From assembly GCF_002284575.1 (NCBI RefSeq), contig NZ_NPKJ01000042.1, forward strand, positions 31,362 to 95,361: 64,000 nucleotides of DNA. Direction: 5' to 3'. The notes below the pieces were generated by a model. That model saw only the letters and a list, made by a program, of their open reading frames with translations, had not been told where the DNA came from and made no database searches. The DNA is from Mesorhizobium temperatum. GTDB lineage: Bacteria > Pseudomonadota > Alphaproteobacteria > Rhizobiales > Rhizobiaceae. Shown piece after piece: positions 52,830-60,800 of this stretch. Within the stretch, counting starts at the first letter, position 1. Each line of letters starts with the position of its first letter. A program made the translations under genes and the position numbers.

Positions 52830-53171
52830 TCACTCCTCCTTCTCCGGTTTGAACCGCCTCACCACCACCTCGAAGACGATGTCCGAGATCCACATCGCCG
52901 AGACGCCGATGAGGAACGCCGCGGCCAGCGTCGTGGTGTCGTCGTCGGGCGACGGTAAAGGCAGGCCCGCGCGGATGTAATGCACCACTGGCAATGTCAG
53001 GTAGGCCGCCGCCAGCGCGCCGCAGATCGGCGACGCCACCATCTCGCGGACCTTGTAGCGGTGGCGCGACAAGGCGCGCAGAATGCCGCCGGAAAGGCCG
53101 GCGACCACCACCGGCGCCTTGATGCCGAGAGCATCGAGAAACTCCTGTATCATGGCTTCCACCCGCACCAT
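52830..53171 (-). CDS. Phage-type small membrane protein (holin-like)
   Basis: A 113-residue protein with two or three hydrophobic segments (APVVVAGLSGGILRALS; GALAAAYLTLPVVHYI; LAAAFLIGVSAMWISDIVFE) and a charged tail (RRFKPEKEE). It is the last gene of a lysis cassette that also has a muramidase and a spanin-like pair. That position suggests a holin or a lysis accessory. The start at 53171 has AAGGG upstream; 53153 is an alternative. It overlaps the lipoprotein gene by 22 bases. Confidence 0.65.
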   Translation of the reverse strand: MVRVEAMIQEFLDALGIKAPVVVAGLSGGILRALSRHRYKVREMVASPICGALAAAYLTLPVVHYIRAGLPLPSPDDDTTTLAAAFLIGVSAMWISDIVFEVVVRRFKPEKEE

Positions 53172-53362
53172 CTGGCGCCCTTCGCGTTGTAGGCGTTCAC
53201 CTCGTCGAGCTCGGGCCGCGTCATGGCGGCGACGACGACGGCGGAGGGACGGCGCGGCTGGTTGTGGTCGCACCAGACCAGGCGCGCCGGCGAAACAGGC
53301 GTTGTGCATCCGGCGAGCAACAGGCCGCCGAGCAGCAGACCGATCATCAGTGCCTTGCCCAT
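53150..53362 (-). CDS. Small lipoprotein, outer-spanin-like (Rz1 type)
   Basis: A 70-residue protein with a lipobox LLLAGC after a short hydrophobic signal (MGKALMIGLLLGGL). The mature part is short and ends NAKGARWCGWKP. It overlaps the preceding coiled-coil membrane protein gene by 16 bases, as in phage Rz/Rz1 pairs. Lipoprotein plus lysis-cassette position supports an outer-membrane spanin role. Confidence 0.65.
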   Translation of the reverse strand: MGKALMIGLLLGGLLLAGCTTPVSPARLVWCDHNQPRRPSAVVVAAMTRPELDEVNAYNAKGARWCGWKP

Positions 53363-53613
53363 CGCATCGCCTCCCGCCGTGCGGCTTCGTCCGGCAGGTC
53401 GCGCGCCGCGCGTTCGGCATCGGTCGCCTCGCGGTCCATCTCGAGGCGCTCCTGCGCGGCGGCGAGTTTTTCCGCCGCTCGCCTGGCCGTATCCTTCTTG
53501 GCCCGGCTGATGCCGCCGGCGACAAACAGGCCGATGCCGCCGACGAGTGCTGCGAAGATCGCCATGATCGTCTTGTTGCCGGCGAGCGCGCTCAGCATGG
53601 AAAGCACCCACAT
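53347..53613 (-). CDS. Membrane-anchored coiled-coil protein, inner-spanin-like (Rz type)
   Basis: An 88-residue protein with one N-terminal transmembrane segment (MAIFAALVGGIGLFVAGG) and a long charged helix (DTARRAAEKLAAAQERLEMD, then REATDAERAARDLPDEAARR). This is the layout of inner-membrane spanins. The start at 53613 (MWVLSMLSALAGNK) precedes the helix. Its end overlaps the lipoprotein gene. Confidence 0.65.
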   Translation of the reverse strand: MWVLSMLSALAGNKTIMAIFAALVGGIGLFVAGGISRAKKDTARRAAEKLAAAQERLEMDREATDAERAARDLPDEAARREAMRWARH

Positions 53614-53614
53614 C

Positions 53615-53833
53615 TCAATCGCCCTCCACGGCAGGCTGTTTTCTGACGAGGCCGGCAACGCCGTCGCGCACGACATTCATCAGGATCTTGAGCAGGGTCA
53701 GCACCCCGGTGATCTTGAGTGCCAGGGCAGCGTCGATGCCGAACAGCGTCCAGTCGAAGCCGACCAGGCCGGTGAGCAGCAGGATCAGCACATTGATCAG
53801 ATTGTGCGCGGCATTGGTATTGAACCACGTCAT
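53615..53833 (-). CDS. Holin-like two-helix membrane protein
   Basis: A 72-residue protein with two hydrophobic stretches (NLINVLILLLTGLVGFDWTL and ITGVLTLLKILMNVV) and a basic C-terminus (RDGVAGLVRKQPAVEGD). It lies directly downstream of the muramidase gene, overlapping it by four bases. This is the usual place for a phage holin. Confidence 0.7.
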   Translation of the reverse strand: MTWFNTNAAHNLINVLILLLTGLVGFDWTLFGIDAALALKITGVLTLLKILMNVVRDGVAGLVRKQPAVEGD

Positions 53834-54639
53834 GGCTTTACCTTTCGAAACAAGGAGAGGATTGCGGCGACCAACGGAGCCAGGACTGCGGCCCAGAATC
53901 CGGGCAAGGGTCCGGGCAACGGTCCGGGCCGGACTCCAGCCTCGCCCGGCCCGTGCTTTGGCCCTGAAGGCGCAAGAATGTCCGGTTGCGGAGCCTGCGG
54001 GATCGGAACAGGCGCTGGAGGCCGCGCTGGGGCAGCGGACGGCGTGTCCTTGATCCCAGACCATTTGCGGAACGCGGCGGCAAGCCTGATATCGTAGGCG
54101 TTCTTCCTATAGGATGCGCCGTTGTAACCCTTGGCAAAGCCGGCCCAATCATGCTTGCGCAATTTGCCGTCGAGCCGGTTGGCGGCGATGAAATTGACCG
54201 CCGCCGCCAGCTGCAGCGCCTCGTCCTCCATCATGGCTTCGACCATGGCCTGCACGGTGAGGAAGCCGGCCGCCTTGAAATTCTCGCCGAGAACCTGGCC
54301 GAGGCCCCACGACGCCGATCTGAGCGCCGCCGTCTCGTCGATGGCGCAGGCGGCTTTCAGGCGCGGATAGCTGTCCCGGGGATAAGGCTTTTCGCCCCAC
54401 CTTGCATAGGCAAGGCCGGCCGCGACAGCTTGCGCCCGCTTCGCCCCCGACAGGTTGCGGAAAAAGACATGCGGCTCGAACAGGATGACCGGCCGGCCAT
54501 GGGCGTCGAAGCCATGCCCGCTGGTTTCGACATCGAGAAAGGCGTGGATCTCGTCCTCGCCGACGCCGATCCTGGCGCCAAGTTTTGGCAGATCGAGGTC
54601 GTCCAGGCGCCTGGCGGCGCCCTTGAACATGATGTCCAT
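53830..54639 (-). CDS. Prophage endolysin, N-acetylmuramidase family, with C-terminal membrane tail
   Basis: A 269-residue protein. An N-acetylmuramidase domain (about 20-195) contains ETSGHGFDAHGRPVILFEPH and SASWGLGQVLGENFKAAGF. A Pro-rich linker (about 197-240) follows, and the chain ends in a hydrophobic helix with a basic tip (GFWAAVLAPLVAAILSLFRK). A membrane-tethered endolysin of this order is unusual; signal-anchor types have the helix at the N-terminus. GGAAAGGAC precedes the ATG at 54639. It heads the lysis cassette. Confidence 0.85.
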   Translation of the reverse strand: MDIMFKGAARRLDDLDLPKLGARIGVGEDEIHAFLDVETSGHGFDAHGRPVILFEPHVFFRNLSGAKRAQAVAAGLAYARWGEKPYPRDSYPRLKAACAIDETAALRSASWGLGQVLGENFKAAGFLTVQAMVEAMMEDEALQLAAAVNFIAANRLDGKLRKHDWAGFAKGYNGASYRKNAYDIRLAAAFRKWSGIKDTPSAAPARPPAPVPIPQAPQPDILAPSGPKHGPGEAGVRPGPLPGPLPGFWAAVLAPLVAAILSLFRKVKP

Positions 54640-54724
54640 GGTCGTGTCCTTTCCGCCCTCGCGGGCCGGTTGATGTTTGCAAGCGATTGTGTGAAATGAA
54701 CCCCAAAGGGGAGGACAGCGGCCG

Positions 54725-54904
54725 ATGTCGCAAGATGAAGGAACGGCGCGCTGGACGGTGAAGGCCGAACTGTGCGCGGTCGGCCGCGACAAGCCGCTGC
54801 TTGTGGCGCTGGCAGCGATCCTGTGCCTCTATTGCGGGCTGGTCGCCGGGCCGATCCTCTATGCGTTCCTGGCCATCCAGGGCATGGCGGATTTCTTCAA
54901 GTGA
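54725..54904 (+). CDS. Small membrane protein of unknown function
   Basis: A 59-residue protein (MSQDEGTARWTVKAELCAVG) with a long hydrophobic C-terminal part (LLVALAAILCLYCGLVAGPI, then LYAFLAIQGMADFFK). GGGGAGGA lies about 10 bases before the ATG. It is divergent from the endolysin gene. Codon use looks real and GC-rich; the function is unknown. Confidence 0.55.
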   Translation: MSQDEGTARWTVKAELCAVGRDKPLLVALAAILCLYCGLVAGPILYAFLAIQGMADFFK

Positions 54905-55024
54905 CGGTGTTGACCGCTTGAGAAGCTCGATCCGTCCTGCCACCTGAACCGAAATCGCTTAGCCGGGATGAAACTGCTGCCATGAACCGTTCATACCCCG
55001 TGGGACACAGGTGCGGGAGGGCGC

Positions 55025-55186
55025 GTGACATTAAGGATCAGGCTTCCGGGCGGGACCTTGAAGATCAAGACGAGGGACAAGCTGCGAGGCCGCGAACAGA
55101 AGCGCGAGGTTCCGGTCTGGAAGGTCGGAAATTACTTCATCATCTGGTGGCCGAGCAGCATGTCAGGGCGCCCGCCAAAACGATGA
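55025..55186 (+). CDS. Small basic protein, copy 1 of 3
   Basis: A 53-residue protein starting at GTG with GGGAGG upstream. Its core, RIRLPGGTLKIKTRDKLRGR, then VPVWKVGNYFIIWWPSS, is shared with the proteins at 55323-55523 and 55667-55837. It is more diverged than the other two and lacks their MerR-like promoter. The family is unknown to me; it looks like a small nucleic-acid or protein-binding beta fold. Confidence 0.6.
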   Translation: MTLRIRLPGGTLKIKTRDKLRGREQKREVPVWKVGNYFIIWWPSSMSGRPPKR

Positions 55187-55263
55187 TCCCGAGCCTGCGC
55201 CCGGACCCTTCTGGAAACAGTCCCGGAAGATAGCCCCAGAAACAAATAGTCAACGATCAGTCC

Positions 55264-55293
55264 TTGACTCTTCCGCAACGGAAGCTCTCTAGT
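55264..55293 (+). promoter_or_regulatory. MerR-like promoter with spacer palindrome (copy 2)
   Basis: TTGACT (55264-55269), an 18-base spacer, TCTAGT (55288-55293). The spacer holds a perfect palindrome CTTCCG-CAA-CGGAAG (55270-55284). Promoters with a regulator palindrome inside an over-long spacer are typical of MerR-family control. The start codon of copy 2 lies 30 bases on. Confidence 0.6.
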
Positions 55294-55322
55294 TGCTGCG
55301 CTGCACAATGGGGATTGGGCTG

Positions 55323-55523
55323 ATGGCGGTTCGTATCAAGTTGCCGGGCGGCACCTTGAAGATGAAGGTGTATCGCGAATTGCGCGGGCGCGAACGCAGC
55401 CCCCGCATCCCTGTCGTCAAGATCGGTTCGGTCTATTTCACCTGGTGGTCGAACCGGCCGCGTCCTTTAATCGGCCAGCCGGGTGCACCGGACGATCCGG
55501 ACCAACTCCAGGCAACGCGTTGA
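55323..55523 (+). CDS. Small basic protein, copy 2 of 3
   Basis: A 66-residue protein: MAVRIKLPGGTLKMKVYREL, then RGRERSPRIPVVKIGSVYFT and WWSNRP. It is nearly identical to copy 3 in the first 20 residues and extended by a Pro/Asp-rich tail. The start at 55323 matches the common N-terminus. The MerR-like promoter 30 bases upstream suggests inducible expression. Confidence 0.65.
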   Translation: MAVRIKLPGGTLKMKVYRELRGRERSPRIPVVKIGSVYFTWWSNRPRPLIGQPGAPDDPDQLQATR

Positions 55524-55562
55524 CGCCCTGAATCTCATCGGGCGCCTGCGCGAACCCTTCCT

Positions 55563-55620
55563 GGGAAGAGTCAAAAAAACCCATCGGCTGTTGACTCTTC
55601 CCTGGGGGAAGTCCTCTAAT
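55563..55620 (+). promoter_or_regulatory. MerR-like promoter with overlapping inverted repeats (copy 3)
   Basis: TTGACT (55591-55596), 18 bases, TCTAAT (55615-55620). The spacer palindrome is CTTCCC-TGG-GGGAAG (55597-55611): compared with copy 2, the G-C closing pair has become C-G, a compensatory change. In addition, GGGAAGAGTCAA (55563-55574) is the exact inverse of TTGACTCTTCCC (55591-55602). Confidence 0.6.
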
Positions 55621-55666
55621 TGCTGCATTGCACATCATCATTGCCTTGCCGGCGGGAGTTGAACCG

Positions 55667-55837
55667 ATGGCACTGCGTATCAAATTGCCGGGCGGCACCC
55701 TGAAGATGAAAGTCTATCGCGAATTGCGGGTGCGCGAACGCGAGCGTCGCGTGCCGGTGATGAAGATAGGTTCGCTGTATTTTATCTGGTGGTCGAACAG
55801 CCAGCCTCACGACAAGCCGCAAGACAGCCGTCATTAG
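55667..55837 (+). CDS. Small basic protein, copy 3 of 3
   Basis: A 56-residue protein: MALRIKLPGGTLKMKVYREL, then RVRERERRVPVMKIGSLYFI and WWSNSQP. GCGGGAG precedes the ATG at 55667. It has the same promoter layout as copy 2. Three tandem copies with conserved reading frames but changing promoters suggest a selected dosage or diversification. Confidence 0.65.
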   Translation: MALRIKLPGGTLKMKVYRELRVRERERRVPVMKIGSLYFIWWSNSQPHDKPQDSRH

Positions 55838-56338
55838 TCTTTGCAGTCTTTTGCGCCATTCGCCTGCGCGGCGGCGCGGGCTACGGCGTGTCTTTTGGAC
55901 GCGCAAGCCAGCCAGCCGGCAGCCAGACGCTGCCGAAATTATCGACCCACAAGATCACTCGGGATCTGCCGTTGGCGAAATGCTACCTGCACTGGCTCGC
56001 TGCCAGGGGCCGTGTCGAGCCAAACGAACTAGAGCGTGAACTACCTCACGATCACGCTTGCAAAGCGGAGGTGCTTGCCGCAAATGATGACCGCCCAACG
56101 GATCTGCCCCTGACAATGCGAATTAACCTGCCGGTGGCACAAACCCTCAAGCGCTTTTCGGTCCAAGCAATCGATGGCCGACACATCCCTGCGCCAATGA
56201 TAGCCGACGACGAGCACGATGCGCGGCCAGCATTGAAGGAGCTTAGTACGCGAATGCCACAACGGCACCTCATGCTCTGCGACGGTTTGCAGGTTATCGC
56301 CGAGAGGCAGCAACAAACACGATACGGAAGACACTGAC
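55838..56338. other. Stretch without a supported gene
   Basis: About 500 bases of lower GC content than most of the window. Open frames overlap on both strands (plus to 56337, minus 56041-56409), but neither shows a recognisable domain or a good start. It may be decayed sequence brought in with the following two genes. Confidence 0.4.
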
Positions 56339-56887
56339 ATGCCTTTTGTGCCGCCCCTCCTGCAACGCCTAGCGGGCGTCAATGTCGGCGCCGGCACGAA
56401 GATGGCCATTCAGAGCGTCCGTACTGCCCGCCGTGGCCATCACTCGATCGGCGAGGACGGGATCATCAACTGCTACTTCTCGTTTGATCGACCAGAAGCG
56501 CGGATCACGATCGGACGGCGCTGCTACATCGGCAAGAGCCACCTAGTCGCTGCAGAACACATCACTATTGGCGATGATGTCGTTATCTCATGGGGTACGA
56601 CGATCGTTGACCATAACTCGCACTCGCTGGATTGGAAGCAGCGCACAAGCGATGTCGCCGAGTGGCATCAAGGCAAAAAGAACTGGTCGGGTGTCGGCAT
56701 CGCGCCGGTCACAATCGATGAGAATGTCTGGATCGGCTTTAGCGTGACAATCCTGAAAGGTGTCACGATCGGCAAGGGCGCGGTCGTCGGCGCAGCGTCT
56801 GTCGTCACGAAGGACGTAGAGCCCTTCACGGTCGTTGCCGGAGTTCCGGCTAAAAAGGTCCGTGACCTTTCAGAATCAATTACTTAG
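56339..56887 (+). CDS. Hexapeptide-repeat acyltransferase (WbbJ/LbetaH type)
   Basis: A 182-residue left-handed beta-helix protein with hexapeptide repeats (ITIGRRCYIGKSHLVAAEHI, then TIGDDVVISWG; APVTIDENVWIGFSVTILKG; VTIGKGAVVGAASVVTKDVE). The ending FTVVAGVPAKKVRDL is typical of sugar O-acetyltransferases. A catalytic His is likely in IVDHNSHSLDW. It probably acetylates a surface polysaccharide. It is convergent with the methyltransferase gene, overlapping it by eight bases. Confidence 0.88.
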   Translation: MPFVPPLLQRLAGVNVGAGTKMAIQSVRTARRGHHSIGEDGIINCYFSFDRPEARITIGRRCYIGKSHLVAAEHITIGDDVVISWGTTIVDHNSHSLDWKQRTSDVAEWHQGKKNWSGVGIAPVTIDENVWIGFSVTILKGVTIGKGAVVGAASVVTKDVEPFTVVAGVPAKKVRDLSESIT

Positions 56888-57593
56888 TGCTGCAGAGCGC
56901 TCCGGCCATGTACGCCATGTTCCGCACCGCAGCCTTGGGCGCGACCTTGAGAAATTCGGTCCGCAACTTGTATTTCACCCATCCTTTGGACCGCCCGGCC
57001 AGGTGCTGTTCATAAGCGAGATCGTGAGCAAACGTCATCAGCCTGTCGACCTTGAGCCCGGAGGTATTGAGCAGATTTTCGAACGTCAGCGGCGTGTAGA
57101 AATTGATATGCCCATACGGTCCGGACATCCGAATGGCGCGATTGAGGTTTCTCGTATGCTCCAGCGGCACCTCGATGTAGAGCTGCTTGCAGACCCTCGC
57201 CGCCTCCATCAAAAACATCCGTTCGTGCTCGACGTGTTCGACGACGTGGATGGCCAACCCCAGGTCGAACGACTTGTCGGAGTGCGGAATGTGGTAGCCA
57301 TCGAAAACATCGAGGCTCTTCAGACTAGGGATTTTCCGTGCCTTGATGGCCTCAATACCCGAGGTCGAAATCTCGACGGCCCCGAGTGTCTTTGCCAGTT
57401 TTCGCTTGTTGAGCTTGTCCAGCACAGCCCCTTCACCAGCCCCGATATCAAGGACCTTTTCGAAGGTCTCCCCCGGGAGGATCGCTTCTATATGGCCGAC
57501 TGATTGCTTCGAAGCAATTTCGCGTTTCGCGGCTACTTTGCCATCTGCGTAGTAGTCATCATAGATCGACATAATACTGCCGGCGTCCGCCAT
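56880..57593 (-). CDS. Class I SAM-dependent methyltransferase
   Basis: A 237-residue methyltransferase. Motif I reads VLDIGAGEGAVLDKLNKRK (about 47-65), and the post-I and acidic loops include AVEISTSGIEAIKARK and SFDLGLAIHVVEHVEHERM. The type resembles enzymes that modify O-antigen or capsule sugars. AGGAGG precedes the ATG at 57593. It lies between the tail-fibre region and the acyltransferase, in lower-GC DNA, which suggests a transferred lysogenic-conversion gene. Confidence 0.82.
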   Translation of the reverse strand: MADAGSIMSIYDDYYADGKVAAKREIASKQSVGHIEAILPGETFEKVLDIGAGEGAVLDKLNKRKLAKTLGAVEISTSGIEAIKARKIPSLKSLDVFDGYHIPHSDKSFDLGLAIHVVEHVEHERMFLMEAARVCKQLYIEVPLEHTRNLNRAIRMSGPYGHINFYTPLTFENLLNTSGLKVDRLMTFAHDLAYEQHLAGRSKGWVKYKLRTEFLKVAPKAAVRNMAYMAGALCSTK

Positions 57594-57665
57594 AGAGAAA
57601 TCCTCCTAAGGATCGCCCCCGCCAAGCCAACCGTGCCATAGCGCGCGAACCGCGTCCAGTACGGA

Positions 57666-57788
57666 CTAGGCGTCTCCCAGCCACACTTCGACGAGCCCTT
57701 CGGCATCGTCCTTAAACACTGTGATTTCTCGACTATAAGTCGGGTCATTGGGCTTCGTAATCAGGATCTTCTTGCCGACGATCACCAT
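57666..57788 (-). CDS. Tiny phage protein downstream of tail fibre (40 aa)
   Basis: A 40-residue frame: MVIVGKKILITKPNDPTYSR, then EITVFKDDAEGLVEVWLGDA. GAGGG precedes the ATG at 57788, and its start overlaps the stop of the 21-residue frame upstream. It resembles the small accessory proteins that phages carry behind tail-fibre genes, but I cannot name it. Confidence 0.5.
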   Translation of the reverse strand: MVIVGKKILITKPNDPTYSREITVFKDDAEGLVEVWLGDA

Positions 57789-57847
57789 TCCTCACCCTCT
57801 TCAAGCGTCGCGATCACTTCACCCTTGCGATGAATTGTGAATGGCAT
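57782..57847 (-). CDS. Tiny phage protein downstream of tail fibre (21 aa)
   Basis: A 21-residue frame, MPFTIHRKGEVIATLEEGEE plus W. It starts four bases after the tail-fibre stop, with AAGGGGATAAGG upstream, and is coupled to the next frame by overlap. Small size keeps confidence low. Confidence 0.4.
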   Translation of the reverse strand: MPFTIHRKGEVIATLEEGEEW

Positions 57848-57851
57848 GGCC

Positions 57852-60800
57852 TTATCCCCTTTCCGCGACGTATTCGATGAAGCGCAGCGCATTGCTGTCG
57901 TGGCCGGCATCGTTGTAGTGCAGGCCCTCTTGATAGGCCCCCGAGCTGACATAATCGAACCCGTCAATCGGGACCGTCAGCACATTGCGCGACCGATAGG
58001 TTTGACGTATCGCACCAAGCGCTGCGTCATAGGTGCGACCGCCTGTATAGTTGCTATCCCAAGCGGATGATGGCCGTGTTGGCGGCATGGCCATCATGCG
58101 AGGAGCGCCGGCCGCCTCCAGCGTGTTGATGATCGACGTGATATTGGCTGAAATCGTCGCCGGCGGCGTGCTAAAGCTGTCATTGATGCCCAGGGCGAGG
58201 ACCGGCACAATTTTGCCGCCAGCATAGCCGCATTGTGCGACCGCAGAAGCAAGGCGCGGCGCGTTGAAGGATGCGAACGTATAGCTTCCGTGCGCAGCGC
58301 GCAGCGTCCGCAGGCGCGGACGCGAGCCGGCCGCCTTGATGCCGAGACGGATAAGCCCAGTGATCTCCACCGGTCCGCCTACGGCCGTAAGGGTATAGTT
58401 TCCGCTCGCCGCCTGCCCTGTCAGGGACGGGCCGGAATATTGATCGAGCGCCAGAGCGCCGGCAGTGTTCACAGTCTTGTAGGCCGCGCCACCGTTGAAG
58501 GCGAACGCGAGCGAGCCTTGACCGGCGTCCTGGGTGTAATGGACGTCGACCTGCTCATAGGCGCCCGTGAACGTCAGCGACGCGTCATCCGCAAGGATAA
58601 TGCTTTCGCCGAGCGGCCCGCGCGTTCCCGTCGACACGGTTCCGCTGGTCGTGACGCCATAGAAGGCGGGCTTATAGGTGGAGCTAGGCCGCAACGCCGT
58701 CATGCCAGGCTCATCATCCGCAATGCCGAGATTGGCGAACTGCGTAACTCGATTGAACCAGTGGGCAGAGCCATTGCTGGCCAGAGCCCAATGACCGATG
58801 CTGTCGGCGATCAGGCAAAGCACATCGTTGTTGGCGATGTGCTCCGCCATCTTGGCCCGGAAGCCATCAGAAAGATTGAACAGCGACGGGCGAGCCGGAA
58901 CGAAAAATCTCCTGCCATCGACAAACGGCTTTCCAGGCCCCCAAAAGCCGTCGCCAGACTTAGGCATAGCCGTCAGCGCGAAGCTGCCGGGCGGGACGTA
59001 GGGATTTGGGTGAGCGGCCCCGGCCGAAGCAAAGATCGCGGTCGCGTCAACGACGCCATTCGGGTCGGCGTCTGCCAGCAGGTTCATGCCGGTGTTCTGC
59101 GTGCCGCCGTTCAAGGCCCTTGCTGCATCCGCTATAAGACCGGTCTTGATCGTGAAGCGGACCTCATAGCGGTGCTGGGTCGAATTCGCCACACTGGCGC
59201 CGTTCGACAGCGCCCCGTTCCTGAGCCAAACGGGAATGCCTTCCGGATTGACGCTGTTCTGAAACTTGAAGCCGCCGCCGCTGATCGCCGGATATTGTCC
59301 GGCCGCAATCGGGATCGAGAGAGGGATAGGGGGAACGCCATTTGCAAGAGTGATTGGCGTGGTGCTGATCACGTTGACGGTTGGTCCTGCCGAGACCTCG
59401 ACAACATGGACCAGTGCAGCACCCGCGCCGCTAATCCCGACATCGACCTGAGTGATGAAGCCAGCGGCGGGAGCCGGCGTTTGCATGACGATGCTGTAGT
59501 TCGCGGGCGTGTTCGCTCCGGTGTTGACCAGCGACGGCCACCCGGTAACCAATTCCGAACCGACAACATCGACAAGACCGTTTGCGGTATCGTAGGCGGC
59601 GCGCGCCTTTGTGCCGACTTCACCTGTGAAAGTTGCTTTCCATTGCGGGCCGTTTGTAAAGCCGATGGTCTTGGCGGTGTGCGAGGACGGCACCGCCGCC
59701 GTAAACCACTCGCTTTCGCCGTTCGGAATTGCCCCGGCCGTATAGTACCAGGTGCCCGCGCCTGTGCGCTGTAAGCCCATGACGCTGCCGGCCGGCTTCA
59801 GGATCGAGAGCCCCGAGTTGACGGAGGACGGGCCGGCAACGACAGGGATAGTTTGTTCAGAGACCAGAGTTAACGTGCCATCGCCCTCGACGTGGGCAAA
59901 GACGATATGAATTGTTCCCGGCCCAGCGCCGAAGCCGAGTTCTACACTCGACAGAAATTCATCGACCGTCGATAGTGACCCCGGCCAGTAATAGACGCTG
60001 CTGTTGGAGACCACCGTGCCGCCGACCGAACCAGTGATCGGAACCGGCCCGACCGTCCTCGATCCGATCAAGGCAATGACTTCCGCCGCCGAAGCACGAA
60101 CGCCCGTGTCAACGGCAACCGGCCCGGCCGCCACAGTGTACATTCCAAGGATGCCGGTCGAGACTTCGGTCCAGAAGTATTCACCAACCTCAACATTCCG
60201 GGCGAGGACCGCCGCCGCACTCGCGCCAGCCAATCCCACCGATGCCGCAAAGCTGAAAGCTGGCGCCACCGTGTAGGAGCCGGGCGCCGTGATCAGGATC
60301 TGCGTCAGCGCGCCGCCGGCGACGACGAAGCGGCCGGCCGCGCCCGAGCCAGCACCGCCGGTAAACGCCAAATCGAAGGTGCCGTTGGCGCCACCGGCGC
60401 CCGCCGTGATCGCACCGCTACCGACGATGCCAAAGCCGACCGCCGCCGCCGTCGTCGGGAAAATGCCCTTGCCATACAGCGACGCGTCGCGTGCCGCCTG
60501 CGCGCTGGCCAGGTTGGCCGCGGTGGTGACGACATCGGCGGCGGTCTGTCCGGCATTCGCGGCGGAGCTGGCAGCGCTGGCGGCTGCCTGGCCGGCACTG
60601 GCCTCAGTGGCATCCTTCAGCACCTGCGCTTCGTCGCGCAGCGATTCGACATCCTCGACCACCTCCGCAATGTCGGGCGGCACGAACGCGGCAATGGTGA
60701 TGGCATCGCTGCCCACCACCGGCTCGTCAGCGCTAAATTCAAACACCCGCCCGGCATTGATTGTCCCAACCTGGATGTGGACCGTTGTTCCCTTCTGCAA

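Noticed and set aside
55789..56337. A 182-codon plus-strand frame and an overlapping minus frame at 56041-56409
   Set aside because: Both are open over lower-GC DNA but neither has a domain, a convincing start or a clear codon-use advantage.
58233..59774. A 513-codon plus-strand open frame inside the tail-fibre gene
   Set aside because: Arg-rich shadow of the tail-fibre frame; no start signal or domain.
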